Origin: Geminicoccus harenae
Lineage (GTDB): Bacteria; Pseudomonadota; Alphaproteobacteria; Geminicoccales; Geminicoccaceae
Reading direction: 5' to 3'
Length of the DNA stretch: 64,000 nucleotides
NCBI RefSeq assembly: GCF_019800005.1
Contig: NZ_JABGCL010000016.1
Coordinates: 1-64,000, forward strand
The first letter of the stretch is position 1. Each line of letters opens with the position of its first letter. A model generated the notes under the pieces. That model saw only the letters and a list, made by a program, of their open reading frames with translations. It was not told the DNA's origin and made no database searches. Shown piece after piece: positions 32,824 through 41,073 of the stretch. Position numbers and translations under genes: made by a program.

Positions 32824-33417
32824 ATGACCAATCACGAAGCGCACCCAGAAGCTGCGCTCCCTGCCGAAACGCCGCCCGCCCGCCGCCTGAAGCTGACCCG
32901 CCATATCGTGCTGGTCGGACTGATGGGTGCCGGCAAGTCCGCCGTCGGCCGCCGGATGGCGGCAGTCCTCCATGCCCCCTTCATCGACGCCGACGACGCG
33001 ATCGTGGAGGCGGCCGGCATGTCGGTGCCCGACATCTTCGCGAGCCACGGCGAGGCCGAGTTCCGCGCACTGGAGCGGCGGGTGATCGCCCGCCTCCTGG
33101 CCGGGCCGCCGCATGTCCTGGCGCTGGGCGGCGGGGCGTTCGTCGATCCGCTCACCCGCGAGCGCGTGCGCGCCAGCGGCTTCTCGGTCTGGCTGCGTGC
33201 CGACCTCGACACGCTGGTCGCCCGCACCGCGCGCAAGAAGGGCAGCCGGCCGCTGCTGGAGACGGGCGACCCGCGCACGATCCTGGCCGAGCTGATGGAA
33301 CGGCGGCATCCGGTCTATGCCGAGGCGGCCATGGTGGTCGACAGCGGCGACCAGCCGGTCGACCGCTTGGTCCAGGAACTGATCGGCCGGCTGGCCGAGG
33401 CGGGGGTGCTGGCGTGA
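32824..33417 (+). CDS. aroK: Shikimate kinase
   Basis: A 197-residue P-loop kinase making shikimate 3-phosphate. [20 protein letters not shown] is the Walker A region, [20 protein letters not shown] includes the shikimate-binding Asp, [13 protein letters not shown] the Arg, and [15 protein letters not shown] the GGG motif; the lid Arg is in [13 protein letters not shown]. An N-terminal extension of about 25 residues precedes the fold. The stop overlaps the aroB GTG (GTGA). Confidence 0.94.
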   Translation: MTNHEAHPEAALPAETPPARRLKLTRHIVLVGLMGAGKSAVGRRMAAVLHAPFIDADDAIVEAAGMSVPDIFASHGEAEFRALERRVIARLLAGPPHVLALGGGAFVDPLTRERVRASGFSVWLRADLDTLVARTARKKGSRPLLETGDPRTILAELMERRHPVYAEAAMVVDSGDQPVDRLVQELIGRLAEAGVLA

Positions 33418-34547
33418 GTGCTGCTTCGACGATGCCGGCCACCGGCTCGGTGCGCGTGCCGCTGGGTGCGCGCGGCTATGACGTGCGAATCGAACCCGGC
33501 CTGCTGGACCGGGCCGGCGAGGAACTGGAAGGGCTCCTGCCGTCGGACCGGCTGGTGATCGTCACCGACCAGACCATGGCGGCCACGCCGCATCTGCCGC
33601 GCCTGGAAGCTTCCCTGGCTAGGTCCGGCCTCAAGACGCGCACGGTGACGGTGCCGGCGGGCGAGGCGAGCAAGAGCTTCGGCGTGTTCGCCCAGCTCTG
33701 CGAGGCGGTGCTGGCGCCCGGCATCGACCGTAGGACCACCATCCTGGCCCTGGGTGGCGGGGTGGTGGGCGACCTCGCGGGCTTCGCCGCGGCGACGCTC
33801 CTGCGCGGCCTGCCGTTGGTGCAGGTGCCGACCACGCTCCTGGCCCAGGTCGACAGCAGCGTGGGCGGCAAGACCGGCATCAATGCACAAGCTGGCAAGA
33901 ACCTGGTGGGCGCCTTCCACCAGCCCCGGCGGGTGCTGATCGATCCGACCACGCTCGACACGCTGCCCCTGCGCGAGCTGCAGGCCGGCTATGCCGAGGT
34001 CGCGAAATACGGGCTGATCCGCGATGCCGGGTTCTTCGCCTGGCTGGAGGAGCATGGTCGGGGCGTGATCGAAGGCGACCAGGCGGCGCGCGCGTTCGCG
34101 ATCGAGCGGTCCTGCGCGATCAAGGCGGAGATCGTGGGCGACGACGAGTTCGAGACCAAGGGCGGCCGGGCGCTGCTGAACTTCGGCCATACCTTCGCCC
34201 ATGCCTACGAGAACCTCACCGGCTACGGCAGCCGGCTGCTCCATGGCGAGGCGGTCGGCATCGGCATGGTTCAGGCGACCGAGCTGTCGGTGCGTTCCGG
34301 GCACCTGCCGGCGGAGACCACCGACCGGGTGCGCCGCCATCTCCGAGAGCTCGGGCTGAAGACGGCGCCGGGCGAGGTGACCAACCGGGGCTTTGCCGCA
34401 GACGCGATGCTGGCGGCGATGCGGCGGGACAAGAAGGCCAGCCAGGGCCGGATCACCTTCGTGCTGCTCCAGCGCCTGGGCGAGGCCTTCACCAGCGATG
34501 GGGTCGAGGCGGCGGTGCTCCAGGACCTGCTGGAACGGCCGGTGTGA
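33414..34547 (+). CDS. aroB: 3-dehydroquinate synthase
   Basis: A 377-residue NAD- and metal-dependent enzyme converting DAHP to 3-dehydroquinate. [20 protein letters not shown] binds [23 protein letters not shown] and [16 protein letters not shown] are substrate blocks, and metal ligands lie in AEVAKYGLI (Glu), [11 protein letters not shown] (His) and [10 protein letters not shown] (His). A GTG start overlaps the aroK stop by 4 bp, giving translational coupling. With aroK and the attenuated aroG, three shikimate-pathway enzymes are in this window, but at two loci. Confidence 0.95.
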   Translation: MSAASTMPATGSVRVPLGARGYDVRIEPGLLDRAGEELEGLLPSDRLVIVTDQTMAATPHLPRLEASLARSGLKTRTVTVPAGEASKSFGVFAQLCEAVLAPGIDRRTTILALGGGVVGDLAGFAAATLLRGLPLVQVPTTLLAQVDSSVGGKTGINAQAGKNLVGAFHQPRRVLIDPTTLDTLPLRELQAGYAEVAKYGLIRDAGFFAWLEEHGRGVIEGDQAARAFAIERSCAIKAEIVGDDEFETKGGRALLNFGHTFAHAYENLTGYGSRLLHGEAVGIGMVQATELSVRSGHLPAETTDRVRRHLRELGLKTAPGEVTNRGFAADAMLAAMRRDKKASQGRITFVLLQRLGEAFTSDGVEAAVLQDLLERPV

Positions 34548-34616
34548 GGAGGCGATGGGGCCGGGCGGTTCGCGGCGACCAGTGGCATCCTTCGCGGGTG
34601 CCCACCGTTCCCTCGT

Positions 34617-34756
34617 GTCATCCCCCGGCTCGTCCGGGGGATCAACTGCCGGGCGCTGGCTGCGGCATGGTCAGCCCCGTCCAGGATCCAGCGCAAGCGA
34701 GCCGGCGGAGGCAGCCGTCGTCTGGCGGTTGATCCCCCGCCTGCGCGGGGGATGAC
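34617..34756. repeat. REP/BIME-like inverted pair, copy 2
   Basis: GTCATCCCCCGGCTCGTCCG (34617-34636), continuing GGGGATCAAC, faces GTTGATCCCCCGCCTGCGCG (34729-34748), continuing GGGGATGAC. The two halves are near-perfect inverted repeats about 80 bp apart and each also folds on itself through CCCCCGG/CCGGGGG-type arms. They fill most of the 256-bp gap between aroB and the SDR gene and match the elements at 61-301. Confidence 0.85.
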
Positions 34757-34803
34757 ATGGAAGGGGCCGTGCCGCATCGGCTGACCCGGGAGAAGCTGCC
34801 AGG

Positions 34804-35568
34804 ATGAGCGGGATGTTCGATCTTTCCGGCAAGGTGGCGCTGGTCACCGGCGGCTCGCGCGGGATCGGCGCGGCGCTGGCGCGGGGGCTGGCGGCCGCCG
34901 GGGCGGACGTGGCGGTGACTGCGCGCGAGGTGGAGCGGCTGGGCGATACCTGCCGGGCGATCGAGGCGCTGGGGCGCCGGGCCTGGGCCGCTTCGGTCGA
35001 TGCCGGCTCGGTGGACAGCATCCAGGCCGGCATCCGGGCGCTGGAAGAGCGCACCGGGCCGATCGACATCCTGGTCAACAATGCCGGGATCGAGGAGGTC
35101 CGCCCGTCGCTCGAGGTCGACGAGGCGCTCTGGGACCGGATCGTCGACACCAACCTGAAAGGCGCCTTCTTCACGGCCCGCGCGGTCGGGCGCGGCATGG
35201 CGGAGCGGCGCCGGGGCGCGATCCTGAACCTGGCCTCGCTCACCTCCGAGGTGGGCGTGCCCACCGCCACCCCCTACGGCTCGTCCAAGTCCGGCCTGCT
35301 GGGCATGACCCGGGCACTCGCCACCGAATGGGCGCCGCTCGGCATCCGGGTCAATGCGCTGGGGCCGGGCTATTTCCGCACCGCCCTGACCGAGGCGTTC
35401 TACGCCGACGAATCCTGGCGCGAGGCGATGCTGCCCAAGATCCCGCAGGGCCGGTTCGGAGAACTGGACGATCTGGTAGGGCCTGCGGTCTTTCTCTGTT
35501 CGGATGCCGCGCGCTACGTTACCGGTCAGTGTCTCTACGTGGACGGCGGCTACTTGGCCGCCATCTGA
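34804..35568 (+). CDS. Short-chain dehydrogenase/reductase
   Basis: A 254-residue classical [23 protein letters not shown] is the cofactor motif, LVNNAGIEE the NNAG block, LNLASLTSEVGVPTATPYGS then SKSGLLGM give Ser, Tyr-x3-Lys, and YVTGQCLYVDGGYLA closes the family pattern. It resembles 2-deoxy-D-gluconate or glucose 3-dehydrogenases; the real substrate is unknown. A Rid-family protein gene follows after 19 bp, so the two may act on one metabolite. Confidence 0.87.
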   Translation: MSGMFDLSGKVALVTGGSRGIGAALARGLAAAGADVAVTAREVERLGDTCRAIEALGRRAWAASVDAGSVDSIQAGIRALEERTGPIDILVNNAGIEEVRPSLEVDEALWDRIVDTNLKGAFFTARAVGRGMAERRRGAILNLASLTSEVGVPTATPYGSSKSGLLGMTRALATEWAPLGIRVNALGPGYFRTALTEAFYADESWREAMLPKIPQGRFGELDDLVGPAVFLCSDAARYVTGQCLYVDGGYLAAI

Positions 35569-35587
35569 GCGCTGATCGGAGAAGGCG

Positions 35588-35977
35588 ATGATCGAGGTCT
35601 TCGACCCGCCAACCGTGCATCGCCCGGCATCCGCCTACAGCCAGGGCGCCCTGGTGACCGGGCCGGCGCGCTGGCTGCACATCTCCGGCCAGGTGGGCGT
35701 CTGTCTCGACGGCAGCGTGCCCGAGGGCGTGGCCGAGCAGATGGAGCAGAGCTGGGACAATCTGTTCGCGGTGCTGGCCCATGCCGGGATGAGCCATCGC
35801 GACCTGGTGAAGATCACCGTGTTCCTGGTCGACCAGCGCGACGTGAAGCTGTGGCGGCAGATCCGTGACCGGCGGATGCAGGGCCATGCCTGCGCCGCCA
35901 CGCTGCTGATCGTGCACGGCCTCGCCAGCCCGCAGCTCCTGTGCGAGATCGAGGGAATCGCCTGCCAGCCGGCCTGA
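35588..35977 (+). CDS. Rid/YjgF-family protein lacking the catalytic arginine
   Basis: A 129-residue protein of the RidA fold with AYSQGALVTGPARWLHISGQ and VKITVFLVDQRD as family blocks. True RidA deaminates 2-aminoacrylate and related imines using the Arg of PARS near residue 105; here the same place reads HACAATLLIV, so that arginine is replaced. It therefore belongs to one of the divergent Rid subfamilies (Rid4-7 type) and imine hydrolysis should not be assumed. Start ATG follows GGAGAAGGCG; 4 bp separate it from the LysE gene. Confidence 0.83.
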   Translation: MIEVFDPPTVHRPASAYSQGALVTGPARWLHISGQVGVCLDGSVPEGVAEQMEQSWDNLFAVLAHAGMSHRDLVKITVFLVDQRDVKLWRQIRDRRMQGHACAATLLIVHGLASPQLLCEIEGIACQPA

Positions 35978-35981
35978 AGCC

Positions 35982-36644
35982 ATGCTCCCTGATGCCCAGT
36001 TGTTCGCCGTCTTCCTCGGCGCTGCCCTCCTGCTCGCGGTCACGCCCGGGCCGGACACGATGTTCGTCGCGGCCAACAGCCTGCAGGGCGGGGTGCGCAG
36101 CGGGCTGATCGCCTGCCTGGGCATCCTGGTGGGCAATATCGGCCACAGCCTGCTGGCGGCCGTGGGCGTGTCCGCGCTCATCGCCGCCTCGCCCACGGCC
36201 TTCGACCTGCTGCGCTGGGCGGGTGCCTGCTATCTCGCCTGGATCGGCGTGCAGGCGCTGCGGGCGGCCTGGGCGAACCTGCACATCAAGTGGCAGCAGG
36301 ATGCCCAGGCGCGTCCGTTGCGGGCGGTGCCGCCGGCCTGGACGGTGTTCTCCCGCGCCCTGCTGACCAATCTGTCGAACCCGAAGGTCATCATGTTCTT
36401 CGTGGCCTTCCTGCCCCAGTTCGTCTCGGCCGGGCGGGGCAGCGTGGCGCTGCAGACCCTCGCACTCGGTCTGACGCTCAACCTGATCGGCATCGCCTGG
36501 CTGATGGGGATAGCGCTGCTGACCGGCTGGATGGTGGACCGCTTCTCGAAGGTGCGCTGGGTGACGGTGACGCTCGACGCTCTGTCCGGCCTGTTCTTCG
36601 TCGGCCTCGCGGTGAAGCTGTTCCTGACCGAGCGGCGGGCCTGA
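35982..36644 (+). CDS. LysE/RhtB-family amino-acid or metabolite exporter
   Basis: A 220-residue inner-membrane protein with six predicted helices. VTPGPDTMFVAANSLQGGVR is the family signature after TM1, and ALLTNLSNPKVIMFFVAFLP the second signature with the NPK motif. Exports amino acids or related compounds by proton exchange. The tight spacing after the SDR and Rid genes suggests a three-gene unit that processes and exports a metabolite (inference). Confidence 0.9.
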   Translation: MLPDAQLFAVFLGAALLLAVTPGPDTMFVAANSLQGGVRSGLIACLGILVGNIGHSLLAAVGVSALIAASPTAFDLLRWAGACYLAWIGVQALRAAWANLHIKWQQDAQARPLRAVPPAWTVFSRALLTNLSNPKVIMFFVAFLPQFVSAGRGSVALQTLALGLTLNLIGIAWLMGIALLTGWMVDRFSKVRWVTVTLDALSGLFFVGLAVKLFLTERRA

Positions 36645-36703
36645 GGGGGACGCTGCGTCCCGGTCGCCTGCATGCTAGGGTTCGGCCGGGAGGAGGTGGT
36701 GCC

Positions 36704-37291
36704 ATGGCGCTCGCACAGGGGTATGCCCCGATGATGACCCTCGCCCAGTTTCAGGCCCAGGCGGATGGGACGGACGCACGGCATGAGCTGGTGGACGGAG
36801 CCGTCCGCATGATGGTGCCGCCGCCGGACGAGCATGGCGAGGTCAGGGCCAATCTGGTGCTGGCGATCCATCCGCACCTGAAGCCGCCCTGCCGCCTCGT
36901 GACCGGGGCCGGCATCCAGGTCGACCAGCGCAACTACTTCCAGGCCGACCTGGTGATCCGCTCCGGCCCGCGCGAGCCCCAGGGCCAGCCCGCGCCGCCG
37001 GTGGTCGTCATCGAGGTGCTCTCGCCGGCGACGCTATCGTTCGACCTTGCCTGCAAGCTCCTGCGCTATACGGAGCTGCCGAGCGTGCAGGAGATCTGGC
37101 TGGCCGACAGCAGCCGGGTCTGGGTCCAGGTCTGGCAGCGGCAGGGAGCGCACTGGTTGGTGGCGATGGTCTCCGGCTCGGCGAGCTTCCGCTCGGCCTT
37201 CCTGGATACGGAGATCGCCCTCGACCAGGTCTATGCCGGGGTCACCTTCCGTCCGGAGACGGAAGACGACGCGGATGCGGTCGGCCTGTAG
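36704..37291 (+). CDS. Uma2 family (DUF820) endonuclease-fold protein
   Basis: A 195-residue protein with the PD-(D/E)XK-like Uma2 fold: RHELVDGAVRMM, FQADLVIRSGPRE and VVVIEVLSPATLSFDLACKL followed by QEIWLADSSRVWVQVW. The acidic D...E-x-LSP pattern and following Lys are present. Uma2 proteins are highly multiplied in cyanobacteria and some alphaproteobacteria; nuclease activity is predicted but the biological role is unknown. The start follows AGGAGGTGGTGCC. It ends tail to tail with an SDR gene 6 bp away. Confidence 0.82.
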   Translation: MALAQGYAPMMTLAQFQAQADGTDARHELVDGAVRMMVPPPDEHGEVRANLVLAIHPHLKPPCRLVTGAGIQVDQRNYFQADLVIRSGPREPQGQPAPPVVVIEVLSPATLSFDLACKLLRYTELPSVQEIWLADSSRVWVQVWQRQGAHWLVAMVSGSASFRSAFLDTEIALDQVYAGVTFRPETEDDADAVGL

Positions 37292-37297
37292 CCGACC

Positions 37298-38077
37298 TCA
37301 CCAGCAGGTGTAGCCGCCATCCACCAGGAGGATGGTGCCGGTGCAGTAGCTGGCGGCGTCGCTCGCCAGGAACAGGACGGCGTGCGCGATCTCGTCCGGC
37401 TCGGCGAAGCGCTTCATCGGCGTCATCTCCTCCCAGACCTCGACCCATTCGCGCTTGCTCAGGCCGAGCTTGGTCATCTCGGTGAGCGTGTAGCCGGGGG
37501 CCACCGCGTTCACCCGGATGCGCAGCGGCGCCAGCTCGACTGCCATCGACTTCACCATCTGGTGCACCGCGGCCTTGCTGGCGTTGTAGTGGGCCTGGGG
37601 CTGCGGCTTGTCGACGGTGAAGCCGGAGTTCGAGCCGATCGCCACGATGCTGCCGCCGCCATGCTTCGCCATGTGCCGGGCGAACGCCTGGTTGGTGAAG
37701 AACATGGCGTTGACGTTGACGTCCTGGACGCTGCGCCATTCGTCGGGCGCGATCTCCAGCACGTCGGTGTTCGGGTTGATGCCGACGCAGTTCACCAGGA
37801 TGTCGATCCGGCCGAACTCCTGGGCGATCTGGTCCACCAGTGCGGTCGAGGCGGCGGGGTCGCGCAGATCGGCTGGGTAGAAGGTGGCGCGCCGGCCTTC
37901 GCCGGCGACCTGTTCCGCCGCGGATGGCCCGAGCTCGGAGTTCAGGTCGATCAGGGCGAGGTCGGCGCCGGCACCGCCCAGGAGCTTTGCCACCGCGAAG
38001 CCGATGCCGCGGGCGGCACCCGTCACGGCGGCGACCTTGCCATCCAGGCGGAACCGGGCCAGCGCGTCCATCTCCAT
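37298..38077 (-). CDS. SDR oxidoreductase linked to the dimethylformamidase-like genes
   Basis: A 259-residue classical SDR: VAAVTGAARGIGFAVAKLLG (cofactor), ILVNCVGINPNTD (NNAG variant NCVG), AIGSNSGFTV with Ser, AHYNASKAAVHQMVKSMAVE (Tyr-x3-Lys) and GTILLVDGGYTCW. The Asp after beta-2 (LALIDLNSE) indicates NAD preference. It starts 17 bp after the large amidase subunit gene and is probably co-transcribed, so it may oxidise or reduce a product or precursor of the amide substrate. Polyol dehydrogenase is an alternative, given the adjacent polyol locus. Confidence 0.87.
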   Translation of the reverse strand: MEMDALARFRLDGKVAAVTGAARGIGFAVAKLLGGAGADLALIDLNSELGPSAAEQVAGEGRRATFYPADLRDPAASTALVDQIAQEFGRIDILVNCVGINPNTDVLEIAPDEWRSVQDVNVNAMFFTNQAFARHMAKHGGGSIVAIGSNSGFTVDKPQPQAHYNASKAAVHQMVKSMAVELAPLRIRVNAVAPGYTLTEMTKLGLSKREWVEVWEEMTPMKRFAEPDEIAHAVLFLASDAASYCTGTILLVDGGYTCW

Positions 38078-38094
38078 TCTCCCTTATCCTCGAA

Positions 38095-40359
38095 TCAGGA
38101 ACCCGGCACGAACGGCTTCGGGTCCATGAAGCGCTCGAGCACGTTCCAGGTGATCCGCGATACGTTGTTGTCGCAGTTGTTCGGCAGCAGCGAGCCGCAC
38201 CAGGCGATCGAGCCGGTGGCGAAGATCGCACCGCCGGACGGGGTCTCACAGAACGCCATGTCGGCGCGCACCTGGTCGTTCTGGTCGCCACCGAGGGCCG
38301 GCGGGACCACGCCGAACTCCTCGTTGACCAGCTGCATCATCGAGCTGTGCCCCTCCGAGGAGGCCAGGCGCAGGACGTTGGGCGGCGAGCCCAGGTCGGT
38401 GTTGATGCAGTCCAGCTCGATGCCGGCAGCCCCGCCGCCGATCAGGCCGAAATCGCCGATGATCTCGTCCGGCACGTCCTTGAAGATGAAGGACGCGCGC
38501 GGATTGTCCGCGTCGGGGGCGCGCCGGTAGTAGGAGCTGATGTCGAAGCCCTGCGCCACGAAGCCGATGCCGGCCATCACGTTGGGTGCGCGGCCGATCC
38601 GGCGCCACAGGCCGCCATACTCGCCGTTGAACGACTGGAAGTATTCGCCGGGCTCGGCGATCCAGGGGCGGATGCCGTCTTCGGCGCGGCGCAGCTCGAT
38701 CACGCCGTCCAGCTCGTCGTGGAAGCCCACGCGCCAGTACCAGCCGTTGCCGCCCATGTACATGAGCCGCCCGCCGCGATCGACCCAGGCCTTCATGGCG
38801 TCCCAGGCGCGGGTCGAGTGGTACTCCGGGTGGGTGCCGGTGAGGATGACTTGGTAGTCCTTGATCAGCTCGTAGCCGTCCTGGTGCAGGTCCTCGTCGG
38901 TGATGACGTCGTACTCGACCCCCTTCTGGTCCAGCCAATAGAACAGATGGGTGTCGGCATTGTACTGGTAGAGGGCCGAGCCGTGGCCGCCCAGCCAGGA
39001 ATGGTAGCGGCTGGTGAAGTTCAGCACCGGGCGCAGCCGGCTGGAATAGCACACGCCCGAACCGTCGGCATGGCTGTCGTAGAGCGAGCCGCCCAGCTCC
39101 GGGTGGTAGTACATGTATAGGTCGGAATGGCCGAACGGCAGCAGCCGGTTCATCAGTGCCTCGGCACCGCGGGCGGTGATGTGCTCGCCGTGGTTGGCAT
39201 AGGCGATGTAGGAGCAGGTGGGGGCCAGGAACGCCACCTTCGGCCGCTCGCCCCGGTTGGCCCCGCGCGGCGGGCGCACGAAGAAGGCCAGATAGTCCTC
39301 GCGGGTCGCCTGCTCGTCGCTCTCGCCGCAGCGCACATGGAGGGCATAGCCGCCGCTCTTGAAGTCGTCCGGCAGGGTGAAGGCGACCGAGGTCTCCCAG
39401 CCGGCGTCGTAGATGTCGTCGCGGTGGAAGTGGATGGCGCCGTAATGCTCGGGCTTGCGCGTCCAGTCGTGCTGCTCGCCGGTCCAGTTCCAGCCCTTCA
39501 TGGCGCGGGACGGGAGGTGGACCAGCTCGCCGTCGTGGCGGGAGGGGCCGACATCGACCGTGCGGGTGGTGCGGATCTCCTTGGCGAAGTCCCAGCGCGC
39601 GATCAGATCGGGGTCGCTGACGAACGGGACGTTCGAGCGCAGCAGGGCCCCGTAGCGGTGAAGATCCTGGACTCCCCGGACCAAAGCAGGGCTGTCGATC
39701 TTGCCGTCATAGTGCCGGCCGATCGTCCCACCGGCCTCGGGCGAGCCGGCCATCAGCATGGGCACGGCGAGCGCCGAAGGAGTCAGGCCCAGTTCGGCTT
39801 CCTGGTGGCCGGCATCGTCGATCGTCGGATAGCGGCGCAGGGGCTCCTGGGTGAGGGTGACCTTGCCGGCGGCCGGGTCATAGGCGACCGCCACCCGGTA
39901 CCACTGCCGGACCAGCATCGGCCGCGCCGTCGCGACGGTCACGGTCCGGCTGCCGTCGCCGGCGACGAAGCCGAGCTTGCCGCCATCGACCAGTTCGATG
40001 CGGAAGCCTGCCTGCTTCGTCTCGTCCCACTGTGCCACGAGCGTCTGGTCGCCCCGGTCGGTGAGGGTCGGCCAGATGGTGGCGAAGAAGGTGAAAGCAC
40101 CTTCCGCCAGTGCCGGCATGGTCGGGACGCGCATGAAGGAGCCGGCGTCGATGTGCTGCTTCCTGGCCGGATAGGTGCCGTCGATATGGGTCGGCACGTG
40201 CGGCAGGCTCAGGCCGGGCCCGTCGGGATTGCAGTCGCCATTCAGGACGCGGACGATCCGGGCGTCGAACGTCTCGCCCTCCTCGACCGAGATCTGGAAC
40301 GAGATGGTCTCGCCCGGGGCCACGCTGTAGCGGTCCGGGTACCCGACGATCTTGAGCAT
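38095..40359 (-). CDS. dmfA2: N,N-dimethylformamidase large-subunit homologue
   Basis: A 754-residue protein matching the large subunit of DMFase in length and order: an N-terminal beta domain, a lectin-like part (about 85-290), then the catalytic domain beginning PKVAFLAPTCSYIAYANHGE. The published Paracoccus iron site uses two Tyr and one Glu (about Y399, Y440, E521, with nearby H519). Corresponding residues here appear to be Y387 (IAYANH), Y427 (GSLYDSH) and E512 with H510 (GTHPEYHS), a near-constant offset. So an Fe-dependent amide hydrolase is likely. No dimethylamine-catabolic genes are nearby, so the natural substrate may be another N-substituted amide. Confidence 0.85.
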   Translation of the reverse strand: MLKIVGYPDRYSVAPGETISFQISVEEGETFDARIVRVLNGDCNPDGPGLSLPHVPTHIDGTYPARKQHIDAGSFMRVPTMPALAEGAFTFFATIWPTLTDRGDQTLVAQWDETKQAGFRIELVDGGKLGFVAGDGSRTVTVATARPMLVRQWYRVAVAYDPAAGKVTLTQEPLRRYPTIDDAGHQEAELGLTPSALAVPMLMAGSPEAGGTIGRHYDGKIDSPALVRGVQDLHRYGALLRSNVPFVSDPDLIARWDFAKEIRTTRTVDVGPSRHDGELVHLPSRAMKGWNWTGEQHDWTRKPEHYGAIHFHRDDIYDAGWETSVAFTLPDDFKSGGYALHVRCGESDEQATREDYLAFFVRPPRGANRGERPKVAFLAPTCSYIAYANHGEHITARGAEALMNRLLPFGHSDLYMYYHPELGGSLYDSHADGSGVCYSSRLRPVLNFTSRYHSWLGGHGSALYQYNADTHLFYWLDQKGVEYDVITDEDLHQDGYELIKDYQVILTGTHPEYHSTRAWDAMKAWVDRGGRLMYMGGNGWYWRVGFHDELDGVIELRRAEDGIRPWIAEPGEYFQSFNGEYGGLWRRIGRAPNVMAGIGFVAQGFDISSYYRRAPDADNPRASFIFKDVPDEIIGDFGLIGGGAAGIELDCINTDLGSPPNVLRLASSEGHSSMMQLVNEEFGVVPPALGGDQNDQVRADMAFCETPSGGAIFATGSIAWCGSLLPNNCDNNVSRITWNVLERFMDPKPFVPGS

Positions 40360-40423
40360 GAGTGGTCTCTATCTAGCCGGAGGCGTTCTGGATTGGTGCT
40401 GTGCGGCGGCGCTTGAGCCGGCG

Positions 40424-40744
40424 CTAGTCCCGGAAGGGCAGGTTGATGTTCTCGCCCGTGTGCTGGAACCAGCGGCGCCGGAAGATCTCCCACTCCGCTT
40501 CCTCGCGGCTGGTGAAGACCGGGCCGTCCTCGATGGTGATCGGGTCGCGGCGATCCGGCGGCATCTCGCCCAGCACCCATTTCTCGAACGGCTTGAGCAC
40601 GACCAGGATCACCTGACGGCCGCTCTTGTCGGTGCGCAGGGTGTTCAGGACCCGCTGCAGGCCCGGGCTGTGCGCGCCGATCGGATTCCTGCGCATCTCT
40701 TCGATGTACTGCCGGTCGACGGCAGGGTCGATCTTGTAAGGCAC
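40424..40744 (-). CDS. dmfA1: N,N-dimethylformamidase small-subunit homologue
   Basis: A 106-residue protein starting MPYKIDPAVDRQYIEEMRRN. SPGLQRVLNTLRTDKSGRQV and FTSREEAEWEIFRRRWFQHT fit the light subunit that wraps the large subunit in DMFase. It lies directly upstream of the large-subunit gene (64 bp) on the same strand, the order seen in known DMFase loci, which supports the assignment. Slightly shorter than the Paracoccus chain of about 130 residues. Confidence 0.8.
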   Translation of the reverse strand: MPYKIDPAVDRQYIEEMRRNPIGAHSPGLQRVLNTLRTDKSGRQVILVVLKPFEKWVLGEMPPDRRDPITIEDGPVFTSREEAEWEIFRRRWFQHTGENINLPFRD

Positions 40745-40919
40745 CCGCTCCTCCCTGCGAGGTTCACCCGCACGAAACCGGCTTCAGCTCGGCCGATGCT
40801 CGTGGCCGACACTGCCTCGTCCCGAAGGAAGGAAGCTGAGCGCTGGTTTCTGGGCTCTGCGTCGGCGCTGCCGAGACTGGCACCAATCGTCCGGCAGGAC
40901 GAGACGAAAAGACAGGCGC

Positions 40920-40959
40920 CGCACCGATTCGCACCGATCCGAACGTGCGATTCGGTGCG
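40920..40959. promoter_or_regulatory. 15-bp inverted repeat upstream of the amidase operon
   Basis: CGCACCGATTCGCAC (40920-40934) and GTGCGATTCGGTGCG (40945-40959) match at 14 of 15 positions around a 10-nt centre, and CGCACCGAT is also directly repeated within. It lies about 175-215 bp upstream of the small-subunit ATG. The long, near-perfect dyad and the absence of a T tract suggest an operator for an unknown dimeric or tetrameric regulator rather than a terminator. Confidence 0.6.
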
Positions 40960-41000
40960 ATTGTCCGTTGCAGGCCACGGCGGAAGGACCTGGAAACGAA

Positions 41001-41026
41001 GAAGCCCCGGCTTGCGCCAGGGCTTC
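41001..41026 (-). terminator. Terminator at the end of the polyol operon
   Basis: GAAGCCC (41001-41007) and GGGCTTC (41020-41026) form a stem extended by GG/CC pairs, 48 nt after the rpiB stop. On the minus strand it is followed by TTCGTTTCC, a T-rich tail. Confidence 0.65.
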
Positions 41027-41073
41027 GTCACGAACACGAGGTTGGGCCCTGCGGGAGGCCGCCGCTCCCAGGC

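Noticed and set aside
36704..37291. Uma2 protein as evidence of a mobile element or defence island
   Set aside because: No transposase, integrase or defence gene lies next to it, and flanking genes are metabolic.
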